A stretch of DNA of 37,896 bases from an uncultured Verrucomicrobiales bacterium (GTDB taxonomy: Bacteria > Verrucomicrobiota > Verrucomicrobiia > Limisphaerales > UBA1100). Every line of letters begins with the position of its first letter. The first letter of the stretch is position 1. Position numbers and translations under genes: made by a program. The notes beneath the pieces are model-generated. The model saw only the letters and a list, made by a program, of their open reading frames with translations. It made no database searches and was not told the origin of the DNA. The stretch is from contig CAJWMQ010000010.1 of the NCBI GenBank assembly GCA_913042895.1, positions 1 through 37,896 of the forward strand, read 5' to 3'. Of the stretch, positions 31,129-37,896 are shown one piece after another.

Positions 31129-32249
31129 CTGCCGGGCGTGGTTGGCACTGGTGTTGGCGTCAGGGATGAGGAGCTGTCATCCGGATCCACTGTCGGAGGG
31201 GCCAAGATCGCCGGGGGCGGGATACGCTGATAGGTGAAATTTTCAATCATGGGTGGGAAGAAATTCGTCCGATTGTAGAGATCATAAATTGGCGTGCCGT
31301 TCTTCAGAAGGATTTCTAGGTAGTCGGAATAATTATCCGGGTCCATGTGGTTTTTTCCGGTGAGAATTAGGCTGGCTTTGTACTTATCGAAAAGCTGACG
31401 GCGCTTGTAATAACGGCGACGTTCCAGGTTGGTCATGAAACCACGGGCCATGCGTTGGCCTGTTTCGATTTGTTCCCGGTTGAGGAAGCGGGCGAGGTAA
31501 TCACGATATTCTGATGCTAATGGCCGGGGTAGTTCGTTCGGGGCTGTTTGGATCATAAGACCTTGCGCTGAGGCCAGAATGAAATATTTGAAGGCGTTTA
31601 CCAAATCTTTGCGTGTACCCATTCCATTTTGGTAGGCAATGGCCACGTTGAATTGTGATTCGGGCAGACCTTCGTCTGCTGCTTTCTTGTACCATTCAAA
31701 TGCCTTTTGGTGGTCAAGGGGAACTCCCAGTCCCAACCCGTATAGCACGGCAAGGTTGTGTTGTTGGCGCATCATGCCGCTTTCGGCTTCTTCACGGATA
31801 ACGCGTGCGCCTTGAAGGTAAACCCGCATAGCTTCCTGAATGGCTTCGGGAGTAACGATTTCTTGGATTTGCACTGGAGGCGCGTTGGTGGAAACGGGTG
31901 TTGTGCCCGGAGTGCCGGGAACCCCGCCGCCAGGAATTGGGATTCCTGTTCCGGGGTTGATAGCGGGGGCCCCTGGAATACCTCCACCGGGGATCATTCC
32001 TGGAACTCCACCGGGGATGGCGTTGGTAGGAGCTATACCGGGTACTCCGCCTGGAACCATTCCCGGTACGGCAGGAATTGTACCTACCCCGCCAGGGATC
32101 GCTCCGGGGACCATAGTGGGAGGCGTGTTGGTTGCCATGCCGGGCACCGCATTGGTGGCTCCGGGTATTCCCGGAATAGCCGGAATGCCCGCCCATGCCC
32201 CCTGCAGCAAAGAAAGGAATGCGGTGCTCCAAAATAGAGTGTTTTTCAT
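31125..32249 (-). CDS. Exported Pro-Gly-rich protein with Sel1-like repeats
   Basis: A 374-residue protein with a signal peptide (MKNTLFWSTAFLSLLQGAWA). Residues about 22-125 are a low-complexity run of PG-x motifs such as IPGIPGATNAVPGM and GVPGIAPTNAIPGG, an elastin- or collagen-like pattern. Residues about 130-235 hold helical Sel1-type repeats (QQHNLAVLYGLGLGVPLDHQKAFEWYKKAADEG, then QFNVAIAYQNGMGTRKD...). The C-terminus is basic and then Pro/Thr/Ser-rich. Upstream, TACAAT lies 20 bases and AAGGA about 10 bases before the ATG, so this gene has a normal leader. Its stop overlaps that of the convergent twin-FHA gene. The function is unknown; a partner of the signalling pair is possible. Confidence 0.7.
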   Translation of the reverse strand: MKNTLFWSTAFLSLLQGAWAGIPAIPGIPGATNAVPGMATNTPPTMVPGAIPGGVGTIPAVPGMVPGGVPGIAPTNAIPGGVPGMIPGGGIPGAPAINPGTGIPIPGGGVPGTPGTTPVSTNAPPVQIQEIVTPEAIQEAMRVYLQGARVIREEAESGMMRQQHNLAVLYGLGLGVPLDHQKAFEWYKKAADEGLPESQFNVAIAYQNGMGTRKDLVNAFKYFILASAQGLMIQTAPNELPRPLASEYRDYLARFLNREQIETGQRMARGFMTNLERRRYYKRRQLFDKYKASLILTGKNHMDPDNYSDYLEILLKNGTPIYDLYNRTNFFPPMIENFTYQRIPPPAILAPPTVDPDDSSSSLTPTPVPTTPGS

Positions 32250-32371
32250 GAGCGGTTTATCCTTGGCGTATTGTAGCCACCGTCCTTTTCAAACTAATCA
32301 TAAAATGGCTGTTTTTCAAGTCAAAACGGCATTATTCCCCCGAAGCTCAGCAGTTTATCTGCCAGTTCCGG

Positions 32372-33601
32372 CTATTTGCCGATAGCGTATAAATGCTGGT
32401 CGCCTTTGAGGTAGATTTTGCCTTGGCTAATGGCCGGGCTGGCGAATACGTGTTCGCCAAGGGCGTTTTCTGCGACGATATCGAGTTCTTTGCCGGGGCG
32501 GATAATGTAGGTGGTGCCGTCGTCGACGGTGAAATACACGAGCCCTTTGGCGCTGACTAAACTGGCATGGGCGCCGCGGCTGAGTTTATGGCCAGCCCAC
32601 GTGGGTTGGCCGGATTTGGCGTCGAAACAACTGGCGAATCCGCGGTCATTGATGATCAGGAAATAGCGCCCGGCGGCGATCGGCGAGGGCACGTAGCTTA
32701 CCCAATTGGGCGTGCGATGGTGCCAGGCGATTTTGTCTTGTTCATCAATCACACCTTGGCCGTCATGGCGGATGCCCATGATGTGGTGCTGCGGGAAGCC
32801 GCCGGTCATGAAAAGCAGATCGGCTTGGTTGTTGTAAACGATGGAGGCGACAAACTGGTCGGTTGGGCCGTTGAGGTACCAAATGTTTTTACCGGTATCC
32901 GGATCATAGCTGGCCACGCTTTTGTCACCGCTGAGAACCATCTGAGTTTTGCCGTTTAGGGTAAACAGGGTGGGCACGCAGTAGCTGCGGGTGCGATTGG
33001 CACGCGTAGTTTTCCAGAGCGTCTTGCCGGATTGTCGATCGAGGCCGACGATGTAGGAGGGGCCATCGTGGTCGCCGTTCACAATCAGTTTATCTTTCCA
33101 GATCACCGGCGAGCTGCAGTAGCCGTGCACGCTGGCAAACACGCCGGGGCGCACTTGCCAGACCGGTTTGCCGGTAAAGTCGTACGCGGCCACCACCATT
33201 TCTTTTTGGTCTAGGAACGAAACGTACACGTGCGTGCCGTCGGTGGCCGGTGTGCTGGAGGCGCGGCTATTCAGGCGATGGACGCGTTCCAGCGGGGACT
33301 TCACCACGGTGCGCTTCCACAGAACCTTGCCGTTGGTACGTTCCACACACTGGAGCAGGCGTTCCTGTTTTTCTTCCTCGCAAGTAACCAAAAAAATCCT
33401 GTTGCCCCAGACGATTGGGGAGGCGTGGCCTTTGCCGGGGATGGGAGTTTTCCAGAGGATATTTTTGGTGGCACTCCATTCGGTCGGGATGTTTTTTTCC
33501 AGACTCGTGCCATCCCCGCGCGGGCCGCGCCATCCGGGCCAGTTTTCGGCGGAAAGATTGTGACTAAGAATAAGCAGAGAAAGCAGGGCCGATAAACGCA
33601 T
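32372..33601 (-). CDS. Exported PQQ-like beta-propeller protein
   Basis: A 409-residue protein with a signal peptide (MRLSALLSLLILSHNLSAE) followed by NWPGWRGPRGDGTSLEKNIPTEWS, the standard opening of the PVC 'PQQ-like' propeller family. Blades carry repeated W-x-G-x-G-type motifs such as NGKVLWKRTVVK, GKTLWKTTR and GKNIWYLNGP. These proteins are mostly of unknown role; they lack the full PQQ-binding site of alcohol dehydrogenases, and no heme motif is seen. An in-frame start at 33640 was rejected because it would overlap the predicted promoter. It follows eboF by 39 bases. Confidence 0.87.
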   Translation of the reverse strand: MRLSALLSLLILSHNLSAENWPGWRGPRGDGTSLEKNIPTEWSATKNILWKTPIPGKGHASPIVWGNRIFLVTCEEEKQERLLQCVERTNGKVLWKRTVVKSPLERVHRLNSRASSTPATDGTHVYVSFLDQKEMVVAAYDFTGKPVWQVRPGVFASVHGYCSSPVIWKDKLIVNGDHDGPSYIVGLDRQSGKTLWKTTRANRTRSYCVPTLFTLNGKTQMVLSGDKSVASYDPDTGKNIWYLNGPTDQFVASIVYNNQADLLFMTGGFPQHHIMGIRHDGQGVIDEQDKIAWHHRTPNWVSYVPSPIAAGRYFLIINDRGFASCFDAKSGQPTWAGHKLSRGAHASLVSAKGLVYFTVDDGTTYIIRPGKELDIVAENALGEHVFASPAISQGKIYLKGDQHLYAIGK

Positions 33602-33607
33602 GGACGC

Positions 33608-33635
33608 AGTGTAGTGGTCGCCGGGCGGCGTACAA
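33608..33635 (-). promoter_or_regulatory. Predicted promoter of the PQQ-like propeller gene
   Basis: On the minus strand TTGTAC (33635-33630), 16 bases, TACACT (33613-33608) and six bases precede the ATG at 33601. The -10 box is identical to that of rph. Confidence 0.4.
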
Positions 33636-33640
33636 CTCAT

Positions 33641-35035
33641 TTAACCGACGGCGCGCAGGATGACGTCATGCACATCGGTGCTCTTCAGGGCGTCGCCTGA
33701 GGGGAGTGCATCGGTAGCCGATAGCAGCACGGGCCAATCGGCGCGATCGGCGGGGCGGCAACCATGGGAGCCTTTGACCAAAGTGGCGTCCAGCGGGATC
33801 ACGTCCATGAGCATGCGGAAGCCGAGTTTCTTTTGTAGTAACCGGCGGACAATGTGCAGCTTTGGGAAAGTGATTTCCGGATTGATAAACAACTCTACCG
33901 GATCGTAGCCAGGTTTGCGATGGATATCGACCGTGCGCGCGAAGTCCGGGGCCTTGGCATCGTCCTGCCAGTAGTAGTAGGTGAACCAACTATCCTCGGC
34001 GGAAACAGCAATCAGATCTCCGGCGCGTTCATGGGCAATGCCACATTCGGTTTTGGCCTCGTCGTCCAAGACTGAATCCACTCCATCAATCGAGCCAACG
34101 AGTGCTTTAACCTCGTTGAGGATTGCCGGATCGTTGACGTACAGGTGGGCCACTTGATGGTCCGCCACAGCGAACACTTTGCTCGCGCCTGCATCCAGTA
34201 GTTCCAAGCCGAGTTCCTCTTTAATCGTTAGCCATCCCTGTTCGCGGAAATGGCGGTTCAGATGAATCGCCCGGTTCGTTTCCGTGATACCGTATTCCGA
34301 AAGGATGATCGGTTGAACCTCGCGTGCTTCGTAAAACTCCACCAAATCACGCACGATCTCATCGATCATGTTGAGATCGGTGCCGATAGCCGGATCATTC
34401 GGGCCAAGCCGTTGGAGATTGTAATCCAAGTGCGGCAGATAAATGGTGGTGAGCGTCGGAGATTGGCGTTGCTCCACCCATTTGGCGGACTCAGCGATCC
34501 AGCAACTCACGCAATCGGCCGAGCCCTGCGGCGTGGTGACGCCGGCGGCTGGTCCCCAGAATCCGGGGAAGGGAAACTTGCCCAAGTCCCGTTTGATCTC
34601 CGTACGGATAGATGCGGGGTGCGTGTAGATATCAAACACCTTGCGGCCATCGGCTGGGTACATCGGGCGTGGCGTGAGGCTCCAGTCAGCGCTTGAGTAC
34701 ATGTTGTACCACCAAAAGACTTTGGAAAACGTGAAGTCCGTGTGGCGCTCGCGCAGGGTGTCCCAAACCTTCGGGCCCTGCACCAGTTGATTGGGTTGTT
34801 TCCAAAATTGGACTTCGGCTAAATCCCGGTTGTACCAGCCATTGCCCACGATGCCGTGCTCGCTGGCGGTTTTGCCGGTGACATAATTCGACTGCGCAGT
34901 ACAGGTCACCGCCGGGAAGGCGGGGTCGATGTGGCGATGTTGGGTGCGCTCGCGGAAGGCGGAAAGGAACGGCATGTCCGGCCCGATGTGTCGGTCGCAC
35001 AACCCCACGACATTGATCACGACCACGCGGTTCAT
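33641..35035 (-). CDS. eboF: EboF-like alkaline phosphatase-superfamily protein
   Basis: A 464-residue protein of the nucleotide pyrophosphatase/phosphodiesterase type. It starts MNRVVVINVVGLCDRHIGPDMPFL, followed by FPAVTCTAQSNYVTGKTASEHGIVGNGWY, where the Thr is the expected nucleophile, and later PHLDYNLQRLGPNDP, LSEYGITE and ADHQVAHLYV with metal ligands. This sequence organisation is that of the EboF family of the ebo cluster, which in cyanobacteria and others is needed to move a metabolite out of the cytoplasm. The substrate here is unknown. There is no signal peptide. The gene begins six bases after the eboD stop, so the two form an operon. Confidence 0.85.
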   Translation of the reverse strand: MNRVVVINVVGLCDRHIGPDMPFLSAFRERTQHRHIDPAFPAVTCTAQSNYVTGKTASEHGIVGNGWYNRDLAEVQFWKQPNQLVQGPKVWDTLRERHTDFTFSKVFWWYNMYSSADWSLTPRPMYPADGRKVFDIYTHPASIRTEIKRDLGKFPFPGFWGPAAGVTTPQGSADCVSCWIAESAKWVEQRQSPTLTTIYLPHLDYNLQRLGPNDPAIGTDLNMIDEIVRDLVEFYEAREVQPIILSEYGITETNRAIHLNRHFREQGWLTIKEELGLELLDAGASKVFAVADHQVAHLYVNDPAILNEVKALVGSIDGVDSVLDDEAKTECGIAHERAGDLIAVSAEDSWFTYYYWQDDAKAPDFARTVDIHRKPGYDPVELFINPEITFPKLHIVRRLLQKKLGFRMLMDVIPLDATLVKGSHGCRPADRADWPVLLSATDALPSGDALKSTDVHDVILRAVG

Positions 35036-35041
35036 GCGCGG

Positions 35042-36241
35042 CTATCCCCGAGCGGGAATGATCTTGGAATCCTCGCGTCCCTCAGCGCGTTCCTGAAGTT
35101 CATGGATGGCATCCAGCATCTTGGGCAGATTCATTTCATTAACCTCAAACCCGTCGCCAATGCTGTGCAGAAGCGTGATGGTGAGGCGGCCACCAAGATG
35201 TTCACGGAACTCCTCAAGCCCTTCGATGACCACCAGTTTGCCATCGGCATCGGCATGCAACAAATCCGTGCTCCAGAGGGTGAAACCGAGGCGCTCCAGC
35301 AGGCGGAGGATGCGATCGCATTGTTCGGCAGACAGGAATTCCATGTCGCGCGCGTAAATGCAATCCAGCGCAATCCCGATGGCAACGGCTTCCCCGTGGC
35401 GCAAGCGGTACTCGGAAATTTGTTCCAGTTTATGCGCCGCCCAATGGCCGAAATCCAGCGGTCGCGCACTGCCCATTTCAAACGGGTCGCCGTTGGAAGC
35501 AATGTGGTTCATGTGCAGCTCTGCACTGCGATAAATCAGCCGCTGCATGGCCGCCGGTTCGAATTGCGCCAAGGCATCGGCGTCGGCCTCGATGAGATCG
35601 AAAAATTCGGCGTCGCGAATGCAAGCCACCTTCACGGCCTCCACGTAGCCATTGCGCTTGTCGCGGGCGGACAGGGTGGAAAGCAACTGGAAATCATTGA
35701 TCACCGCAAACGGCGGCGCAAAGGTGCCGATGAAATTCTTTTTGCCAAAGGCATTGATCCCGTTTTTCACGCCCACGCCCGAGTCATCTTGGCTGAGTGT
35801 TGTGGTTGGGATGCGAATGTGGCGAATACCGCGATGGGCCGTGGCGGCGGCCAAGCCTACCATGTCCAGCAACGCGCCGCCACCCACGCAAATGAGGTAG
35901 GAGTGGCGGTCGATGTGGTAGCGATCCACCTGCGATTGCACTTCGCTGACGTGGAAGTAGGAATTCTTGGTTCGCTCTCCGCCCTCCATGACCACCGGTT
36001 CACAAACTAGATTCAGGCAGTCCGAATGCGTTTTGAAATACGCCTGAATTTGCGAGAGCAGAGTGGGTTGCGCCTTGGCCAGCGCTTCGTCCACCACGAT
36101 CAGCGTCTTGCGCGGTTCGCGCTTCTCGCCGTCCACCAGCGCATCGCGCAACGTGGCATTCTCAGTATCAAACACATTCTGCGTGAACAACACCTGATGG
36201 CGCCAATTCACCGTAATGGCACGCTCAATCCGGGACGACAT
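35042..36241 (-). CDS. eboD: EboD-like 3-dehydroquinate synthase-family protein
   Basis: A 399-residue protein of the dehydroquinate synthase fold. The NAD-binding part shows CVGGGALLDMVGLAAATAHRG and RIPTTTLSQDDSGVGVKNGINAFGKKNFIGTF; metal-ligand motifs are NGYVEAVKVACIRD (Glu), WAAHKLEQI (His) and RLRHGEAVAIGIALDCIYA (His). It differs from AroB in spacing and matches the ebo-cluster protein EboD. Its partner eboF follows directly. A frame open to 36580 was rejected: that extension crosses a divergent gene and its promoter; the ATG at 36239-36241 has a clean promoter. The reaction of EboD is not known. Confidence 0.85.
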   Translation of the reverse strand: MSSRIERAITVNWRHQVLFTQNVFDTENATLRDALVDGEKREPRKTLIVVDEALAKAQPTLLSQIQAYFKTHSDCLNLVCEPVVMEGGERTKNSYFHVSEVQSQVDRYHIDRHSYLICVGGGALLDMVGLAAATAHRGIRHIRIPTTTLSQDDSGVGVKNGINAFGKKNFIGTFAPPFAVINDFQLLSTLSARDKRNGYVEAVKVACIRDAEFFDLIEADADALAQFEPAAMQRLIYRSAELHMNHIASNGDPFEMGSARPLDFGHWAAHKLEQISEYRLRHGEAVAIGIALDCIYARDMEFLSAEQCDRILRLLERLGFTLWSTDLLHADADGKLVVIEGLEEFREHLGGRLTITLLHSIGDGFEVNEMNLPKMLDAIHELQERAEGREDSKIIPARG

Positions 36242-36248
36242 GCGCGGC

Positions 36249-36277
36249 AGCGTAACGCAGGGTTGAGATAATGACAA
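36249..36277 (-). promoter_or_regulatory. Predicted promoter of eboD-eboF
   Basis: On the minus strand TTGTCA (36277-36272), 17 bases, TACGCT (36254-36249) and seven bases precede the ATG at 36241. This is a good sigma70-like pair with an optimal spacer and essentially no leader. Confidence 0.5.
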
Positions 36278-36298
36278 GGCGGGCCATACCGTGCAGGC

Positions 36299-36327
36299 TT
36301 GTTTTCGGGATCGTTTTTCGTTAGTGT
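36299..36327 (+). promoter_or_regulatory. Predicted promoter of the lipoprotein gene
   Basis: TTGTTT (36299-36304), 17 bases and TAGTGT (36322-36327) end six bases before the ATG at 36334. It is divergent from the eboD promoter. Confidence 0.4.
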
Positions 36328-36333
36328 CCACAC

Positions 36334-37104
36334 ATGGATCGTGGCTGGAAGGCGGCGGTGTGGATATTGGTGGGCATGGTGGGCTGGGTGGCTTGTCAAG
36401 GCCCCGGTGGGCTGGGCGGCGGGGTAGATCCCGATCGGCCTGTGACCGAGGTGGAAAAGGCGCTGAATGCGTGGCGCGATGTGAACGCCACCAAGACGGC
36501 CAATGAAAAAGAGCTGATCGATATCCGTAACCAGCTCCTCTCCATGCCGGCTGATTCGCCGCCCACCCGCGAGCTGACAAGGCGTTTGGCGATCCTGAAC
36601 AAGAAGGCGCAGGAGTTGGCGTTCGAGGAATTTCGCGCTTCTCGGGTTTATGAAACGGCCGTGGAGGAGGAGGCAGAAGCCCAGCGACAGGCGGCGTTGG
36701 ACGCCAACGCCACGGCCAATGCCAAGACTGATTCCAGCGCTAGGCCGATTCATGAGGTGGCCGGGATTCAGTTGTTTCCGTTTTCCATTGCCACAGACAC
36801 AAACAATGGAATTCGCGCGCTGAGCGGTACGGTGACCAACGCCCGAACTGATGCGATTGACGAACTCACACTGGTATTTGATGTGTTCGATTCGGGCGAT
36901 CAAATGCTGGGCACCACAAGTGACTTCATTGCCACACTTCCCGGCGGCTCCAACTGGAACTTCAAGGCCATACTGCTGGACACGAATATCGTGCGTGCGG
37001 TCTTCAAGGAATTTAGAGGCGCAAATGGAACCATCCAAACAAACGGGCCCTCGGCATTGCCGCCGCTTCCAGGAGGAACGCCGACACCTTCGCCCGCTCC
37101 CTAG
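36334..37104 (+). CDS. Probable lipoprotein with coiled-coil and FxLYD-like domain
   Basis: A 256-residue protein. The first 20 residues are hydrophobic and end in GWVAC at Cys21, a near-standard lipobox (Trp at -3 is unusual). Residues about 35-130 are predicted helical, rich in charged residues and Ala (TANEKELIDIRNQLL, AEAQRQAALDANATANAK). Residues about 150-235 resemble an FxLYD-type beta-sandwich (GIQLFPFSIATDTNNGIRALSGTVTNARTDAIDELTLVFDVFD). The tail is Pro/Gly-rich. It may be anchored to a membrane on the periplasmic side; its function is unknown. No other gene runs in its direction until the window end. Confidence 0.65.
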   Translation: MDRGWKAAVWILVGMVGWVACQGPGGLGGGVDPDRPVTEVEKALNAWRDVNATKTANEKELIDIRNQLLSMPADSPPTRELTRRLAILNKKAQELAFEEFRASRVYETAVEEEAEAQRQAALDANATANAKTDSSARPIHEVAGIQLFPFSIATDTNNGIRALSGTVTNARTDAIDELTLVFDVFDSGDQMLGTTSDFIATLPGGSNWNFKAILLDTNIVRAVFKEFRGANGTIQTNGPSALPPLPGGTPTPSPAP

Positions 37105-37150
37105 TTGGAGGTGGTGCTATTTAAGGTAGGCTTTCATTTCGGTTGTGTAG

Positions 37151-37172
37151 CTGGATTTTTAAACAGATCCAG
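37151..37172 (+). terminator. Weak hairpin after the lipoprotein gene
   Basis: CTGGAT (37151-37156) and ATCCAG (37167-37172) form a 6-bp stem with a T/A-rich 10-base loop, followed by TTCATCTT. It lies 47 bases after the stop of the lipoprotein gene and is a possible, weak terminator. Confidence 0.3.
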
Positions 37173-37410
37173 TTCATCTTATAAATTTATATAATTTAAT
37201 TAGCTGCAACTATCGGTCAGTGAACAAGTAACTCTGCAATTGAAGCAATCGAATTGGGCTAGCTCACCGTTCAAACTATTGTTCACTTAATCTTGTAGGA
37301 TTTCGGATTCCAATATCCAATTTTCCCTGAATCGAAGCGAAAGCGATTTGAGGTAAGACTTAATCCTCCGTAATCATCCATTTAGAACAATAAAACGGAT
37401 AATTTTTGTC

Positions 37411-37419
37411 TGGTATAAT
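37411..37419 (+). promoter_or_regulatory. Extended -10 promoter element of the repeat gene
   Basis: TGGTATAAT is a TG-N-TATAAT extended -10 box; no good -35 box precedes it. Initiation near 37426 would give a leader of about 137 bases, unlike the leaderless pattern elsewhere in the window. Confidence 0.45.
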
Positions 37420-37490
37420 CTCTGGCAATCTGGCCAAATGGCATGCTCGATGCTGTGTTTGTATGAATTTATCGCGAATCATGGCAAAAA

Positions 37491-37526
37491 AAGCCTAATC
37501 TCAGTAAAAAAGCAACTGAAAGGCTT
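37491..37526 (+). other. Hairpin in the predicted leader of the repeat gene
   Basis: AAGCCT (37491-37496) pairs with AGGCTT (37521-37526), and inside it CAGT (37502-37505) pairs with ACTG (37515-37518). It lies 37 bases before the ATG at 37563, where it could influence translation or mRNA stability. Confidence 0.35.
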
Positions 37527-37562
37527 GTTTGCCGTCTAATTTAACCGTAAATTTTGGGAGTT

Positions 37563-37896
37563 ATGAAGCTGAATAGAGCTATTCCGATCCTCGCCAGTAC
37601 GGCCGTATGTTTCCTATTGGTCAGTACAATTGCCGAGGCACAAATGTTTGGTAACCGCGGTAATCAACAGTTCGGCAATCGCGGTAATCAACAGTTCGGT
37701 AATCGTGGTAATCAACAGTTCGGCAATCAGGGTAATCAGCAATTTGGACAAGGTGGAATGATGGGTAATCAGTTTGGCCAAAATGGTCAGATGATGGGCG
37801 GTCAAAACGGTCAAGGTCAAAACGGCCAAGGTCAAAACGGCCAAGGTCAAAACGGCCAAGGTCAAAACGGCCAAGGTCAAAACGGCCAAGGTCAAA
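37563..37896 (+). CDS. Exported Gly/Gln/Asn repeat protein (3' end outside window)
   Basis: The frame opens with ATG at 37563 and is uninterrupted to the window edge (111 codons seen). A signal peptide (MKLNRAIPILASTAVCFLL, then VSTIAEAQ) is followed by four 8-residue GNRGNQQF units, a Met/Gly/Gln-rich linker, and then GQNGQ units repeated at least six times. The composition has almost no charged residues in the repeat part, which suggests an extended or amyloid/matrix-like surface protein; that is inference. GGGAG lies two bases before the ATG, too close for a standard ribosome site. A long reading on the opposite strand is only the repeat read backwards. Confidence 0.75.
   Translation, partial: MKLNRAIPILASTAVCFLLVSTIAEAQMFGNRGNQQFGNRGNQQFGNRGNQQFGNQGNQQFGQGGMMGNQFGQNGQMMGGQNGQGQNGQGQNGQGQNGQGQNGQGQNGQGQ
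37650..37745 (+). repeat. Four tandem 24-base coding repeats
   Basis: Units start at 37650, 37674, 37698 and 37722 and encode GNRGNQQF; the last reads GNQGNQQF. They differ by few, mostly synonymous bases. Confidence 0.9.
37800..37896 (+). repeat. 15-base tandem coding repeat running off the window
   Basis: The unit GGTCAAAACGGCCAA (GQNGQ) is repeated from 37800. The first unit has GGTCAA where the others have GGCCAA; units two to six are identical and a seventh is cut off by the window end. The near-identity indicates recent expansion. Confidence 0.95.

Larger units (their letters stand above)
37105..37562 (+). other. AT-rich intergenic region before the repeat gene
   Basis: This 458-base stretch is clearly richer in A and T than the rest of the window and has no open frame of note. 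It contains a CTGGAT/ATCCAG stem with a 10-base loop (37151-37172), an extended -10 element and a leader hairpin, listed separately. No tRNA, repeat array or mobile element was recognised. Confidence 0.6.

Noticed and set aside
34856-36010. Plus-strand open frame of 384 codons
   Set aside because: It lies opposite eboD and the start of eboF, both of which have conserved motifs.
36242-36580. N-terminal extension of eboD
   Set aside because: It is Arg/Pro-rich, crosses the promoter and the divergent lipoprotein gene, and is absent from the family.
37614-37895. Minus-strand frame reading as a leucine/threonine repeat
   Set aside because: It is only the coding tandem repeat of the plus strand read backwards.
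37800-37896. CRISPR-like short repeats
   Set aside because: The 15-base units are directly adjacent without spacers and keep the reading frame.

Overview
The window looks like a chromosomal segment of a Gram-negative bacterium of the PVC group, most likely Verrucomicrobiota. The reasons are a PVC-type 'membrane-bound dehydrogenase' propeller protein, a second secreted propeller protein, several large secreted proteins, an LptD (so an LPS outer membrane), a Ser/Thr kinase with an FHA domain, and few Shine-Dalgarno sequences. Most of the window is dense housekeeping and envelope genes. I saw no insertion sequence, prophage, CRISPR array or rRNA. The phylum call is inference from gene families.

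Layout. 1-2017 (-): 3'-truncated PVC dehydrogenase-like protein. 2048-9304 (-): an eight-gene operon, CPBP protease - thiL - tsaE - tsaB - alr - DUF368/PopT transporter - Zn alcohol dehydrogenase - CNT nucleoside transporter. 9398-11037 (+): rph - prmA. 11413-13463 (-): rpsR, rpmG, a lysine-tailed DksA-like gene and folE2. 13543-16631: an EEP hydrolase (+) convergent with lptD (-). 16841-20704 (+): a secreted propeller protein and a secreted PDZ protein. 20682-21803 (-): glycerate kinase. 21884-24849 (+): glutaredoxin-like gene, terminator, panC, nadB, tRNA-Val. 24863-26716 (-): LamG/purple-acid-phosphatase-like protein. 26826-28078 (+): secreted glutathione peroxidase and an unknown secreted protein. 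28109-31128: divergent FHA-kinase and twin-FHA/GAF genes. 31125-33601 (-): a Pro-Gly-rich Sel1 protein and a PQQ-like propeller. 33641-36241 (-): an eboD-eboF pair. 36334-37104 (+): a probable lipoprotein. 37105-37896: AT-rich DNA leading into a Gly/Gln/Asn repeat gene cut by the window end.

Three things stand out. First, at least thirteen transcription-unit starts carry a sigma70-like -35/-10 pair whose -10 box ends only about 6-11 bases before the start codon, without a Shine-Dalgarno sequence; this predicts leaderless or nearly leaderless mRNAs. Second, folE2, the DksA-like gene, rpmG and rpsR, adjacent on one strand, all encode zinc-independent forms: FolE2 instead of FolE, DksA with one of four zinc Cys, bL33 with one Cys and bS18 with none. 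This resembles a zinc-sparing set. Third, the FHA-kinase with its divergent FHA-FHA-GAF partner, and the reduced ebo cluster, are candidate small systems that could be tested.
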